From the NCBI GenBank assembly GCA_022486935.1, contig JAKVJO010000009.1, forward strand, positions 1-37,890: a DNA stretch of 37,890 nt, in the 5' to 3' direction. The position numbers and the translations under genes were made by a program. The notes under the pieces were generated by a model that saw only the letters and a program-made list of their open reading frames with translations, was not told the DNA's origin and did not search any database. Below are positions 1 to 8,791 of the stretch, in pieces. Numbering within the stretch: the stretch's first letter is position 1; each line of letters begins with the position of its first letter. The DNA is from Solobacterium sp. GTDB taxonomy: Bacteria > Bacillota_I > Bacilli_A > Erysipelotrichales > Erysipelotrichaceae.

Positions 1-267
1 AGCTTTGAACGGCGAAAATTCAAAGGGGTTCTGAGGCCTTTCCTTTCTACTCACAGAGACATTATAAAAATCAGTTCAGGGACATTCAACCTAAGCTGAT
101 CATAGTCATATGATATGAGCATTAACAATTGATGTTTAATAATTTCTGCTTTTGCAGATGATCCTTGTCATTCTCAACAATTGCTATGAGAAAAGAATTT
201 TGGTTTGTTGAATTGTGCTTACAAATAGGGCAATCCCTGCGTTTTTGGTGTGCCGTAACGTCTGTGA

Positions 268-276
268 TGATATGAT
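268..276 (+). promoter_or_regulatory. possible extended -10 promoter element upstream of hprK (TGaTATGAT)
   Basis: TGATATGAT about 16 bp upstream of the hprK ORF; no good -35. Confidence 0.3.
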
Positions 277-291
277 ATTGGCGTAGATTAA

Positions 292-1287
292 ATGGATTGG
301 AGTATTACGCTTATGGACATGCAGAAATACAGTAAACGCGTCATGGTACGGGAGATCGCAGACTTCTTCAAGTTTGAGCGGGTAACAGGCAATGATGAGA
401 GCCTGAACAGATGGGTGGTTGTACCTGATGTCAACCGTCCTGGTTTTGAGTTGGCTGGATACTTCATGCCAACTGACCCAAGACGTGTTGTTATCATTGG
501 TAACAAGGAAGAAAACTTCATCAAGTCACTGTCAGAAGATGAACAGCGGGGCAGGTATCCGTATATTACAGATGGCCTGACACCGTGCATTATCATTACC
601 CATAACAACCCGGTACCGTGGGTGTTGCAGCAGATCGCGGAACAGCAGAACTTCCCGATCTTCCGTACCCCACAGGATACGTACCGCATCATGGCCGATC
701 TGATTACCTTCCTGGATGAGAAACTGGCACCGGAAGATACGATCTCCGGCGTACTGATGGCAGTCTATGGAAGAGGTATCCTGATTACCGGCGAGAGCGG
801 ACTTGGTAAGTCTGAAGCTGCTCTGGAACTGATCAGAGATGGTCAGGTACTGATCGCAGATGACCGGGTAGATGTACAGAAGGTACACAACACGATCTTC
901 GGCCATGCGCCTGAATTACTGAAGGGCATGATGGAGATCCGAGGCATTGGCATCATTGATGTCGAACGCATGTATGGCGCCAACTATCTGAGTGAACGTC
1001 ACCAGATTGATATGGTCATCACCCTGGTGCACTATGACAAAGATGCGGAATATGACCGCACTGGAGACAGTACGGAACACTTCACCCGAATCCTTGATGT
1101 CTTGATTCCTACCCTGGTACTGCCAGTCAGCCCTGGCCGTTCCATGGGCGCAATCATTGAGTCTGCCGTATCCAACTACATCCTGAAGGAAGAAGGATAT
1201 GACAGCTCCAAGGTATTCAAAGACCGCCTTCATTCATTCCTGCTGAAGGAAGATGAAGAACAGCAGAAGGGCGGAAACAATCAGTGA
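292..1287 (+). CDS. hprK: HPr kinase/phosphorylase (an internal ATG such as 313 or 343 may be the true start)
   Basis: P-loop GESGLGKSE, signature RGIGIIDVERMYG; HprK-like throughout. Confidence 0.93.
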   Translation: MDWSITLMDMQKYSKRVMVREIADFFKFERVTGNDESLNRWVVVPDVNRPGFELAGYFMPTDPRRVVIIGNKEENFIKSLSEDEQRGRYPYITDGLTPCIIITHNNPVPWVLQQIAEQQNFPIFRTPQDTYRIMADLITFLDEKLAPEDTISGVLMAVYGRGILITGESGLGKSEAALELIRDGQVLIADDRVDVQKVHNTIFGHAPELLKGMMEIRGIGIIDVERMYGANYLSERHQIDMVITLVHYDKDAEYDRTGDSTEHFTRILDVLIPTLVLPVSPGRSMGAIIESAVSNYILKEEGYDSSKVFKDRLHSFLLKEDEEQQKGGNNQ

Positions 1288-1928
1288 GAGCGATACTCTT
1301 CGACTTTGACGGTACCATTATGGATACCGAGCCGGCAATCATTGCCAGTTACTTCCATGTATTTGAAGTCTACCGCAAGAGAGAAGACTTCACCCCGGAA
1401 CGCCAGGTAGAAGTACTTGGCCCTTCGCTGGAAACAGAAATGCTGAAGTTCTTCCCGGAGATGGATCCCCAGGTATGTATCCAGGAATACCGGAATTACC
1501 AGAACGAATACATCCAGAATCTGGTAAAGCCAATGGCCCATGCCATGGAACTGTTGGAATGGATCAAAGACCAGGGATACCCGGCCGGCGTCATTTCAAC
1601 CAGACTCTCAGATTCCCTGAAGCATATCCTTGGCTTTACCCACATGGATCAGTATGTAGAGATCACGGTAGGACATGATGATGTGGTCAATGACAAACCG
1701 GACCCGGAGGGAATCAACCTTGCCATGAAAGAACTGGGCTGCACGTCCAGCATCTATGTGGGAGACAGCACAACAGATATCCTGGCAGGCAAGAATGCCG
1801 GCAGCTATACCGTTGCGGCAATGACCAAACCGGAAAAGGAAGCGGCACTGAAAGCCTCCAACCCGGATGTATGTATCTATGATCTTCTGGAACTGAAACA
1901 GATCCTGAAGAAACTGGAAGGAGAATAA
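1284..1928 (+). CDS. ppaX: HAD-family hydrolase, PpaX-like pyrophosphatase
   Basis: FDFDGTIMDTEP motif I, VGDSTTDILAGKNAG motif; overlaps the hprK stop (translational coupling). Confidence 0.75.
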   Translation: MRAILFDFDGTIMDTEPAIIASYFHVFEVYRKREDFTPERQVEVLGPSLETEMLKFFPEMDPQVCIQEYRNYQNEYIQNLVKPMAHAMELLEWIKDQGYPAGVISTRLSDSLKHILGFTHMDQYVEITVGHDDVVNDKPDPEGINLAMKELGCTSSIYVGDSTTDILAGKNAGSYTVAAMTKPEKEAALKASNPDVCIYDLLELKQILKKLEGE

Positions 1929-1932
1929 CCCC

Positions 1933-2310
1933 ATGGCACTTGTCAAGTTTACAGACGGCTTCAACGGCACCTATGAGATCGGCGGCCAGACACTGCATAT
2001 CAATGGCGAAGATGGCATTCATCCTTACGATATGACATTCGGGGCGGTTGCGTCCTGCATGTATGCGACACTGCTGGATGTATGTGAGAACCGCAATATT
2101 GTAATCCGCAGTTCTGATGTGACCGTAACGGGTGAAAAGAGAACCACGGTACCAATGACACTGGAACATGTCTGTATCAGAGTGGTTACCGACAGTGACA
2201 GTGATCTTGAAACGCTGCAGAAGGCAATGGACCGTACGATTCAGGCCTGCTCCATGGTGCAGACCGTTGCCAAAGTGGCAGAGATTGAATACCACATTGA
2301 AAAGAAGTAA
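1933..2310 (+). CDS. OsmC-family protein
   Basis: Small OsmC/Ohr-like fold; GAVASCMYATLLDVCENRN motif. Confidence 0.75.
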   Translation: MALVKFTDGFNGTYEIGGQTLHINGEDGIHPYDMTFGAVASCMYATLLDVCENRNIVIRSSDVTVTGEKRTTVPMTLEHVCIRVVTDSDSDLETLQKAMDRTIQACSMVQTVAKVAEIEYHIEKK

Positions 2311-2318
2311 TACAGGAT

Positions 2319-2343
2319 AAGAGCTCTTTTGCGGAGCTCTTTT
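2319..2343 (+). terminator. rho-independent terminator
   Basis: AAGAGCTC-TTTTGCG-GAGCTCTTTT hairpin with T tract after the osmC-like gene. Confidence 0.75.
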
Positions 2344-2360
2344 GATACGGAGGAGTAACG

Positions 2361-3344
2361 ATGATCTACCCGGCATTTTTGAAACGGAATGATACGATCG
2401 GCATTACGGCACCCAGTGCCGGTGTCGGAAGAAAACTGGATGACTACTGCGCCTCCATTAAAGTGCTGCACAGCCAGGGCTACAAGACTATGGAAACACC
2501 GGATGTACGCATCAATGACCAGCGGGCAGCGGATGCTGAAACACGGGCTGAAGAACTGAAGTCTTTGTACCTGGATCCGGAAGTGGACATGGTGATGTGT
2601 GCAGCCGGCGGTGACTTCATGAATGAAATCCTGCCGTATGTAGACTTCAGGGCAATTCAGAAACACCCCAAGTGGACCATGGGTGCCTCAGACCCGACGT
2701 CATTGCTGTATCCGCTAACAACCAGATATGATATCGCAACCCTCTATGGCATGAATGCCGGGGCATTTGATCCAGGCACTGATTTCCAGTTCATCAAAGA
2801 CAGTCTTTCCCTTCTCAAGGGAAAGAAGATCATCCAGCATTCTTCAAAGTACTGCCAGCGTCAGCCAAGCTGGGAAGCAGATCACCTGGAACTCAATGAT
2901 CCCTCTGAGTGGAAGAGCAATGTCTCCAGGCTCAATGTCAAAGGCAGGGCAGTCGGCGGCTGTCTGGATGTACTGAAGGATCTCTTCGGTACACCCTGTG
3001 ATGGCACTTCCAGATTCATCAAGAAGTATTCAGAAGATGGCTTTATCTGGTTTCTGGATGTATTCGGCATGAGTGCAGAGAATGTCTACCGCACCTTATG
3101 CCAGATGCGCTTTGCCGGCTATCTGAACCATGCAAAGGCGGTGGTGGTCGGAAGAGTGCTGCTGCAGTCCAGCGAAACAGGAATGGACTACGAAGAAGCA
3201 GTGACACGGGCACTGCCGGGGATCCCTGCAGTGATGGAGGCAGATATCGGTCATACCGATCCCTGCATGACACTGATCCTTGGCTCGATTGCTACCCTGC
3301 ATTACCAGAACGGTGAGGGTTCGCTGAAGTTCAGTTTGGACTGA
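2361..3344 (+). CDS. S66 family peptidase (LD-carboxypeptidase / MccF-like)
   Basis: N-term KRNDTIGITAPSAGVG, MGASDPTSLLYPL nucleophile region; RBS GGAGG upstream. Confidence 0.85.
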   Translation: MIYPAFLKRNDTIGITAPSAGVGRKLDDYCASIKVLHSQGYKTMETPDVRINDQRAADAETRAEELKSLYLDPEVDMVMCAAGGDFMNEILPYVDFRAIQKHPKWTMGASDPTSLLYPLTTRYDIATLYGMNAGAFDPGTDFQFIKDSLSLLKGKKIIQHSSKYCQRQPSWEADHLELNDPSEWKSNVSRLNVKGRAVGGCLDVLKDLFGTPCDGTSRFIKKYSEDGFIWFLDVFGMSAENVYRTLCQMRFAGYLNHAKAVVVGRVLLQSSETGMDYEEAVTRALPGIPAVMEADIGHTDPCMTLILGSIATLHYQNGEGSLKFSLD

Positions 3345-3391
3345 TATGTTAAAATTGCAGTGTTAACCAGTGAAAGAAGTGATATGTAGAT

Positions 3392-4264
3392 ATGGAAGAG
3401 AATAAGCGAGTTGTACTGGTATCCGGGATGTCCGGAGCCGGCAAGAGTACTGCAACCAGGTTTCTGGAAGATATGGGCTATCACTGCATCGATAATTTCC
3501 CGGTGCAGATGGTCAGCCTGCTTGTTGATATGATCGAGCATTCCATTGACCCGAGATACAGTTATATTGCACTGTCTACCTCCGCCCAGGACTTCCCGGA
3601 GTTTTTAAGGGGACTCAAGGGTGAGGGCATCAAAGTAGAAGTGCTGTTTCTGGATGCCAGCGATGATGTACTGCTGCACCGCTACAAGAGCACCAGAAGA
3701 ACCCACCCGCTGCTTCAGAGCAACCAGGCAAATACCCTGGATGAAGCGATCGCTGTCGAGCGTCAGATGTTCTCCCAGTACAAGTCGGATTCCTTTATCA
3801 CCCTGGATACGACGTTTGTCTCTGAACATGAACTGCGCTCGAGAATTGAACAGTACTTCTCCAAGAGCACCATTCCGCCATTCTCCATTTCCTTTATCTC
3901 CTTTGGCTACAAGTATGGCGTACCAATGGATGCGGACCTGATGATTGATGTGCGTTTCCTGCCAAACCCGTACTGGGTAGTAGAACTGCGCCCTTATACC
4001 GGCAATGACCAGTGCGTCTATGACTATGTCATGCAGAAACCGGAGACCCAGGAATTTCTGAAGCGTCTGTTGGCATTCACGGACTATGCCTTTGCAGAGT
4101 ATGTCAAAGAAGGCAAGAATCACTTTACGGTTGCGATCGGCTGCACCGGCGGCCAGCACCGTTCTGTCTCCATTACCAACTTCCTGTACAATCACTACAA
4201 GCGCACCTATAACAGCTATGTAGAACACAGAGACGTCAAGAAAGCCCAGCAGTATGAGAAATAA
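3392..4264 (+). CDS. rapZ: RNase adapter protein RapZ / nucleotide-binding protein
   Basis: VSGMSGAGKSTATRFLEDMGYHCIDNFP; C-term IGCTGGQHRSVSI; adjacent to yvcK and whiA. Confidence 0.95.
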   Translation: MEENKRVVLVSGMSGAGKSTATRFLEDMGYHCIDNFPVQMVSLLVDMIEHSIDPRYSYIALSTSAQDFPEFLRGLKGEGIKVEVLFLDASDDVLLHRYKSTRRTHPLLQSNQANTLDEAIAVERQMFSQYKSDSFITLDTTFVSEHELRSRIEQYFSKSTIPPFSISFISFGYKYGVPMDADLMIDVRFLPNPYWVVELRPYTGNDQCVYDYVMQKPETQEFLKRLLAFTDYAFAEYVKEGKNHFTVAIGCTGGQHRSVSITNFLYNHYKRTYNSYVEHRDVKKAQQYEK

Positions 4265-5210
4265 GAGAGTCGTTGTCATCGGCGGCGGTCATGGTCAGTC
4301 AACCATCTGCCGCGGCATCAAGAATATTCCCAACATTGACATCACGGCCATTGTCACGGTCGCAGATGATGGCGGCAGTACCGGAAGACTGCGCCGGGAA
4401 TTCAATATCCCGGCCATGGGCGATATCCGCAATGTCATGGTGGCACTGGCTGAAAGTGAAAGCACGCTGAGCAGACTGATGAACTACCGCTTTGAAGACC
4501 CCGAGGGAACCTGCACAGATGTACAGGGGCATAACCTGGGCAACCTCATCCTGACGGCATTGACCCAGCAGTGCGGCAGCTTCCTGGAAGCAGTGCAGAC
4601 CATTGGCCAGGTATTGAATGTCAAAGGCACCATCATTCCGGCTACCACCCAGGTCATCTCGTTATTTGCCCTGATGGAAGACGGCGTCATCGTCAAGGGA
4701 GAAGCCAATATCCCGAATATCTCCAATCATATCAGTAAGGTCTTCTATGACGAACCGGTCCATGCAACACCGGAAGCTGTAGATGCCATTTTACATGCGG
4801 ATCTGATCATCTATGGAATCGGCTCTGTCTATACCAGCATCCTGCCGAATGTCATCATCCCTGAGATCCAGGATGCCCTGGAACATACCCGTGCAAGAAG
4901 AGTGTACTTCTGCAATGCCATGACCCAGCCGGGCGAGACAGATGGCTATGGGCTGGAAGAACATGTACAGGCACTGCTGGACCACGGTGCAGCAGTGGAC
5001 GCAGCGGTCGTTGCCAGTGACCGCATTGACCCGAAGATTATCCGCAGATATAAAAAAGAAGGCAGTACGCATGTCAATGTACATGATTCAAAACATGCCT
5101 ATAAAGTCGTGAAGAGATCTCTGTTATCCTTTGAAGACGGTCTGGTGCGCCATGACCCGAAGAAGATCCAGAGAACGGTCATGTACCTGCTGGAACAGAA
5201 AGGACGTTAA
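4254..5210 (+). CDS. yvcK: YvcK/GlmR-family gluconeogenesis factor
   Basis: VIGGGHGQSTICRGI, VTVADDGGSTGRLR, DIRNVMVAL; overlaps rapZ. Confidence 0.95.
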   Translation: MRNKRVVVIGGGHGQSTICRGIKNIPNIDITAIVTVADDGGSTGRLRREFNIPAMGDIRNVMVALAESESTLSRLMNYRFEDPEGTCTDVQGHNLGNLILTALTQQCGSFLEAVQTIGQVLNVKGTIIPATTQVISLFALMEDGVIVKGEANIPNISNHISKVFYDEPVHATPEAVDAILHADLIIYGIGSVYTSILPNVIIPEIQDALEHTRARRVYFCNAMTQPGETDGYGLEEHVQALLDHGAAVDAAVVASDRIDPKIIRRYKKEGSTHVNVHDSKHAYKVVKRSLLSFEDGLVRHDPKKIQRTVMYLLEQKGR

Positions 5211-6152
5211 ATGTCATTTACTGCAGACGTCAAGCAGGAGGTGTCCCTGCATCATCTGGAAATGGACGACGGAAGGGCGGAGCTGTCTGCACTGGTCAAG
5301 ATGACCTCTTCCCTGTCAATTTCATCCGGGCGGGGTATGACGCTGTTGGTGCGTACGGAGAATGCACCGGTATCGAGACTGATCGTAAGGCTGTTTAAAG
5401 AACGGTATCAGGTTGAGATTGAGCCCTTTGTACAGCGCAAGATGAACCTGAGAAAGAACCTGATCTATGGCCTGAGGATCTATGGCGATATCACTGCCAT
5501 CCTGAGAGATCTGGGGTTATATTCTCCTAGAGGTCTTTTGGAGAAGCCGCTGCAGAAGATTGTATCCAGGGATACCTGGGTCAGAAGCTATCTGGCCGGG
5601 GCATTCATGGCTGAGGGCAGTGTCAACTCCCCGACGACAGCGAGCTATCATCTGGAGATCAATGCCGGCAGTGAGAAACACGCACTGTTCCTGGTTGACC
5701 TCATGGCCAAGTTCAATATTCCTGCCCATACGATTGAGCGAAGAGGAAGAACGGTTGTTTACGTGAAGCAGGCAGAGAAGATCGGCGACTTCCTGCGGTG
5801 CATCGGTGCAGATCAGTGTGTCATGCAGTTTGAAGACACGAGAATCTCAAGGGATCTGGCCAACAGTGTGCAGCGTTTGAACAATGTGGAAATTGCCAAT
5901 GGTGTGAAGTCACTCAAGGCAGGGACAGACCAGATGAGAGATATTGCTATCCTGGAAGAAGCCGGCCTGATTGACAAACTCGATGATAAACTGAAAGATG
6001 TCATTGAACTGCGGAAGAATGATCCGGAAGGTTCACTGAATGAACTGGCAGAGAAGTATATGGAACAGAAACATATCCAGGTATCCAAGTCCGGTATGAA
6101 GCACCGCTTCAACCGTATCCATGAACTGGCAGAGAAAGCAGAAGGGAAATAG
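5211..6152 (+). CDS. whiA: DNA-binding protein WhiA
   Basis: MSFTADVKQEVS, YLAGAFMAEGSVNSP (LAGLIDADG-like), C-term HTH; third gene of the rapZ-yvcK-whiA cluster. Confidence 0.95.
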   Translation: MSFTADVKQEVSLHHLEMDDGRAELSALVKMTSSLSISSGRGMTLLVRTENAPVSRLIVRLFKERYQVEIEPFVQRKMNLRKNLIYGLRIYGDITAILRDLGLYSPRGLLEKPLQKIVSRDTWVRSYLAGAFMAEGSVNSPTTASYHLEINAGSEKHALFLVDLMAKFNIPAHTIERRGRTVVYVKQAEKIGDFLRCIGADQCVMQFEDTRISRDLANSVQRLNNVEIANGVKSLKAGTDQMRDIAILEEAGLIDKLDDKLKDVIELRKNDPEGSLNELAEKYMEQKHIQVSKSGMKHRFNRIHELAEKAEGK

Positions 6153-6153
6153 T

Positions 6154-6513
6154 ATGAGCGATCGTGTCTTTGAAGTTCTGATCAGTATTGGCATCATATT
6201 CTGTATCTACCTGACAATCAAATATCTGTGGCCATTGATCCTGGTCATTGTCCTGTTGATTGTATTCGGGGTATGGCGCTCACGCCACATCATGAAACAG
6301 GCAGAAGACGAAGCCAGAAAAGCCATGGGTGAAGACATCCACGTTGATTCAGCAGAAGAGGATACTCAGGATGTACCGCAGTATGAGCAGGATCTCTTCC
6401 ATGCCCAGGTCAATGAGGCACGTAACAAGGACCTGAGACCGAAGGGTGATATTATAGATGCCGAGTTCACGCGCAAAGATGAACAGAAGGAAGAGGAACA
6501 GGAAAAGCACTGA
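6154..6513 (+). CDS. small membrane protein of unknown function
   Basis: N-terminal hydrophobic helices (ISIGIIFCIYLTIKYLWPLILVIVLLIVFGV) and charged C-terminus; directly after whiA. Confidence 0.7.
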   Translation: MSDRVFEVLISIGIIFCIYLTIKYLWPLILVIVLLIVFGVWRSRHIMKQAEDEARKAMGEDIHVDSAEEDTQDVPQYEQDLFHAQVNEARNKDLRPKGDIIDAEFTRKDEQKEEEQEKH

Positions 6514-6524
6514 ACAGTTTTTCA

Positions 6525-7448
6525 GTGCCGCCATGTATGTGTACAGAGCAATTAGTCTTTAAACCATTGGAATTAGAGGAATTAACCGAACTGAGAGAAA
6601 AGTACCTGTGTCATAACCGCAGCCGTTTATGCGACTGGACCGTAGGTGGGATCTGGATGTGGAGAGATTATTTCCACATGGAATATGCAGTACTGGATGG
6701 AACGCTGATCTTCAAGCTGATGTACTTCGGCAAGATTACCGCATTCTCCTTCCAGATGAATGACAACTACAGTGACATCATCCAGCATCTGAAGCGCTGG
6801 TGCCACGATCATGAAACACCGCTGGTGCTGTGCCTGGTGGAACAGGCATTCCTGGAAGAGATCCAGCAGGAAGAACACTGTCTCCATGTACGCGAGGAGT
6901 CTGACTGGTTTGACTACCTGTACAACACGTCTGACCTGCAGAACTATACTGGAAAGCACTACGCAACCCAGCGCAATCACATCCATGCCTTCCTGAGGGA
7001 TGTACCGGACGTGGAAGTTGCAGAAGGCAGAATTGATGAAGCAGAAGCCATTGCCTTTCTTGATGAGTTCTATGCCAACAAGCAGATCGCAGATGACATT
7101 GAACTGGAAGAGAAGAACAAGACCTATGAAGTATTCCGCAGGCAGGATCTGTATGACTTCAAGACCATTGCGTTAAGAAGCAGGGGCAAGATGATCGGCC
7201 TGGCAGCTGGGGAAGTCATAGACGATACCGTCTTTGAGCACATTGAAAAAGCACTGGATTCCTATAATGGCATCTATCCGTACCTCTCGCAGTCCTTTGC
7301 CAAACTGTGGGATCCGGAAGTGGTGAAGTATACCAACAAGGAAGAAGACTGCGGTGACATGGGACTCAGGTACTCCAAGGAGAAATACCGCCCGGTTACC
7401 AAACTGAGCAAGTATACCGTGGAAATCTGTCACAGTTCACTGGACTGA
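6525..7448 (+). CDS. DUF2156-family (phosphatidylglycerol lysyltransferase C-terminal-like) protein
   Basis: LSKYTVEICHSS C-term, FLDEFYANKQIADDIELEEKN, acyltransferase-like layout. Confidence 0.75.
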   Translation: MPPCMCTEQLVFKPLELEELTELREKYLCHNRSRLCDWTVGGIWMWRDYFHMEYAVLDGTLIFKLMYFGKITAFSFQMNDNYSDIIQHLKRWCHDHETPLVLCLVEQAFLEEIQQEEHCLHVREESDWFDYLYNTSDLQNYTGKHYATQRNHIHAFLRDVPDVEVAEGRIDEAEAIAFLDEFYANKQIADDIELEEKNKTYEVFRRQDLYDFKTIALRSRGKMIGLAAGEVIDDTVFEHIEKALDSYNGIYPYLSQSFAKLWDPEVVKYTNKEEDCGDMGLRYSKEKYRPVTKLSKYTVEICHSSLD

Positions 7449-7501
7449 GTCAGTGCAGATGATACAATAATCAGTATATCTGGAAGGGGAGCATTCATAA
7501 C

Positions 7502-8416
7502 ATGATCGAACATGGCAATCCATCGCTGACCGCCGGCATCCGTGAGTGCTGGAACAAGAGTTTTACCACGGAAGATCCGCGGTATACCGAATACTTCTTT
7601 GCCAACCTCTTCAAGGCAGAGTACGGCTATGCATGGAGTGAAGAAGGCAGGGCTGTTTCTTCCCTGTGCCGGATCCCGCATGACATCATGTTCAATGGAA
7701 GAATCCTGCAGGCAAGCATGATCCTGGGCGTATCCACCATTCCGGAATACCGGAACAAGGGATACATGCACCAGCTGATGGATACCGTCATCGATGCCTG
7801 TGAACATACCGAACTGATTACCTTTATCCAGGCATACCGCCCGGAACTGTATGAACCATGGGGATTCCAGATGGTGGAATACCGCATGGACTACACAGTC
7901 ACAAGAGCCGATGTCAAACGCATTACCAACTACGGCTGCGCCTATGAACCATCTCCCATCGATCTGCTCAAGGTATACAGTGCCTTCATCAGACGCTTCA
8001 ACGGCTTCTATGCAAGAGACCTCAACTACTTCGTACAGAAGAAGAAAGAGATCCAGGCAGAAGGCGGAAAGATCGTTGCCTACTACAACGGCAAAGATCA
8101 GATCCAGGGCTATGCGACCATTCTCATCCAGGGACGGGAAGCCAAAGTGGAAGAACTGGTCTACCTTGACTCCATGTCATTGACCAAACTGGTCAATGCG
8201 GCACTGCAGGAGAGGCCTACCGTACACCTGTGGGTATCAGATGCGGAGAACCTGGGAGTCATGTTCCCGCATGCACCGGTAGATAAGCACGGCTTCACCA
8301 TGGCCAGGCTGAACGATGCGGCACTGTTCTCAAGACTGTTCGGCACAGAAGTACACGATGCCAGGGAAGCCTTTGCGATCAGTAAGAAACCGCTCAACAT
8401 GAACGAAGAAGAATAG
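7502..8416 (+). CDS. GNAT/Eis-like N-acetyltransferase
   Basis: LGVSTIPEYRNKGYMHQLMD acetyl-CoA binding motif; Eis-like length and C-term. Confidence 0.8.
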   Translation: MIEHGNPSLTAGIRECWNKSFTTEDPRYTEYFFANLFKAEYGYAWSEEGRAVSSLCRIPHDIMFNGRILQASMILGVSTIPEYRNKGYMHQLMDTVIDACEHTELITFIQAYRPELYEPWGFQMVEYRMDYTVTRADVKRITNYGCAYEPSPIDLLKVYSAFIRRFNGFYARDLNYFVQKKKEIQAEGGKIVAYYNGKDQIQGYATILIQGREAKVEELVYLDSMSLTKLVNAALQERPTVHLWVSDAENLGVMFPHAPVDKHGFTMARLNDAALFSRLFGTEVHDAREAFAISKKPLNMNEEE

Positions 8417-8423
8417 TCATTCA

Positions 8424-8455
8424 GGGAACTCGAAGAACCGGGTTCCTTTTCTTTT
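8424..8455 (+). terminator. rho-independent terminator
   Basis: GGAACTC-gaagaacc-GGGTTCC followed by TTTTCTTTT. Confidence 0.75.
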
Positions 8456-8595
8456 GCGGTAATGCAAAAAGCTCATCGATAGACGGATATTCTGGCCATT
8501 TATGGACTATTTAATGCAGATTCAAGGAAATAAAGCAGGCATTTATTCATGACTTTTTGAATGCGAAAAGATCGTGCAAGTACTATGGGAATAAA

Positions 8596-8611
8596 TGGTA
8601 CGCTAATAGCA
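8596..8611 (+). promoter_or_regulatory. candidate sigma-54 (-24/-12) promoter upstream of the PTS operon
   Basis: TGGTACG-CTAA-TAGCA versus consensus TGGYACRNNNNTTGCW; GG-to-GC spacing as in the consensus. Confidence 0.5.
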
Positions 8612-8791
8612 TCTTTGGACAAACTGTAATCCCCAAAATCCGACAGATTGTATCATCCTCGTCATAAATAGTGTTGAGAACTGCCGGATACTGTCGAATC
8701 ATCCGCATTCAAAGCACGTTTTGTCGAATGTGTCAGACAGAAGAGGAAACAGAAATTCCAATGAATATAATCGGAGGTGTTGATAAAGCAT

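Noticed and set aside
1-290. Leading AT-rich region searched for a coding end, tRNA or riboswitch
   Set aside because: No ORF, cloverleaf or recognised aptamer pattern; only a small TCTGC-TTTT-GCAGA hairpin and a weak extended -10
1714-2376. 220-aa minus-strand ORF spanning ppaX/osmC-like genes
   Set aside because: Overlaps two convincing plus-strand CDSs and has no domain-like features
3605-4279. 224-aa minus-strand ORF opposite rapZ
   Set aside because: Antisense to the well-conserved rapZ gene; low-plausibility protein
8555-8575. Possible catabolite-responsive (cre) element near TTGAATGCGAAAAG upstream of the PTS operon
   Set aside because: Mismatch to the core WTGNAANCGNWNNCAW consensus at key positions
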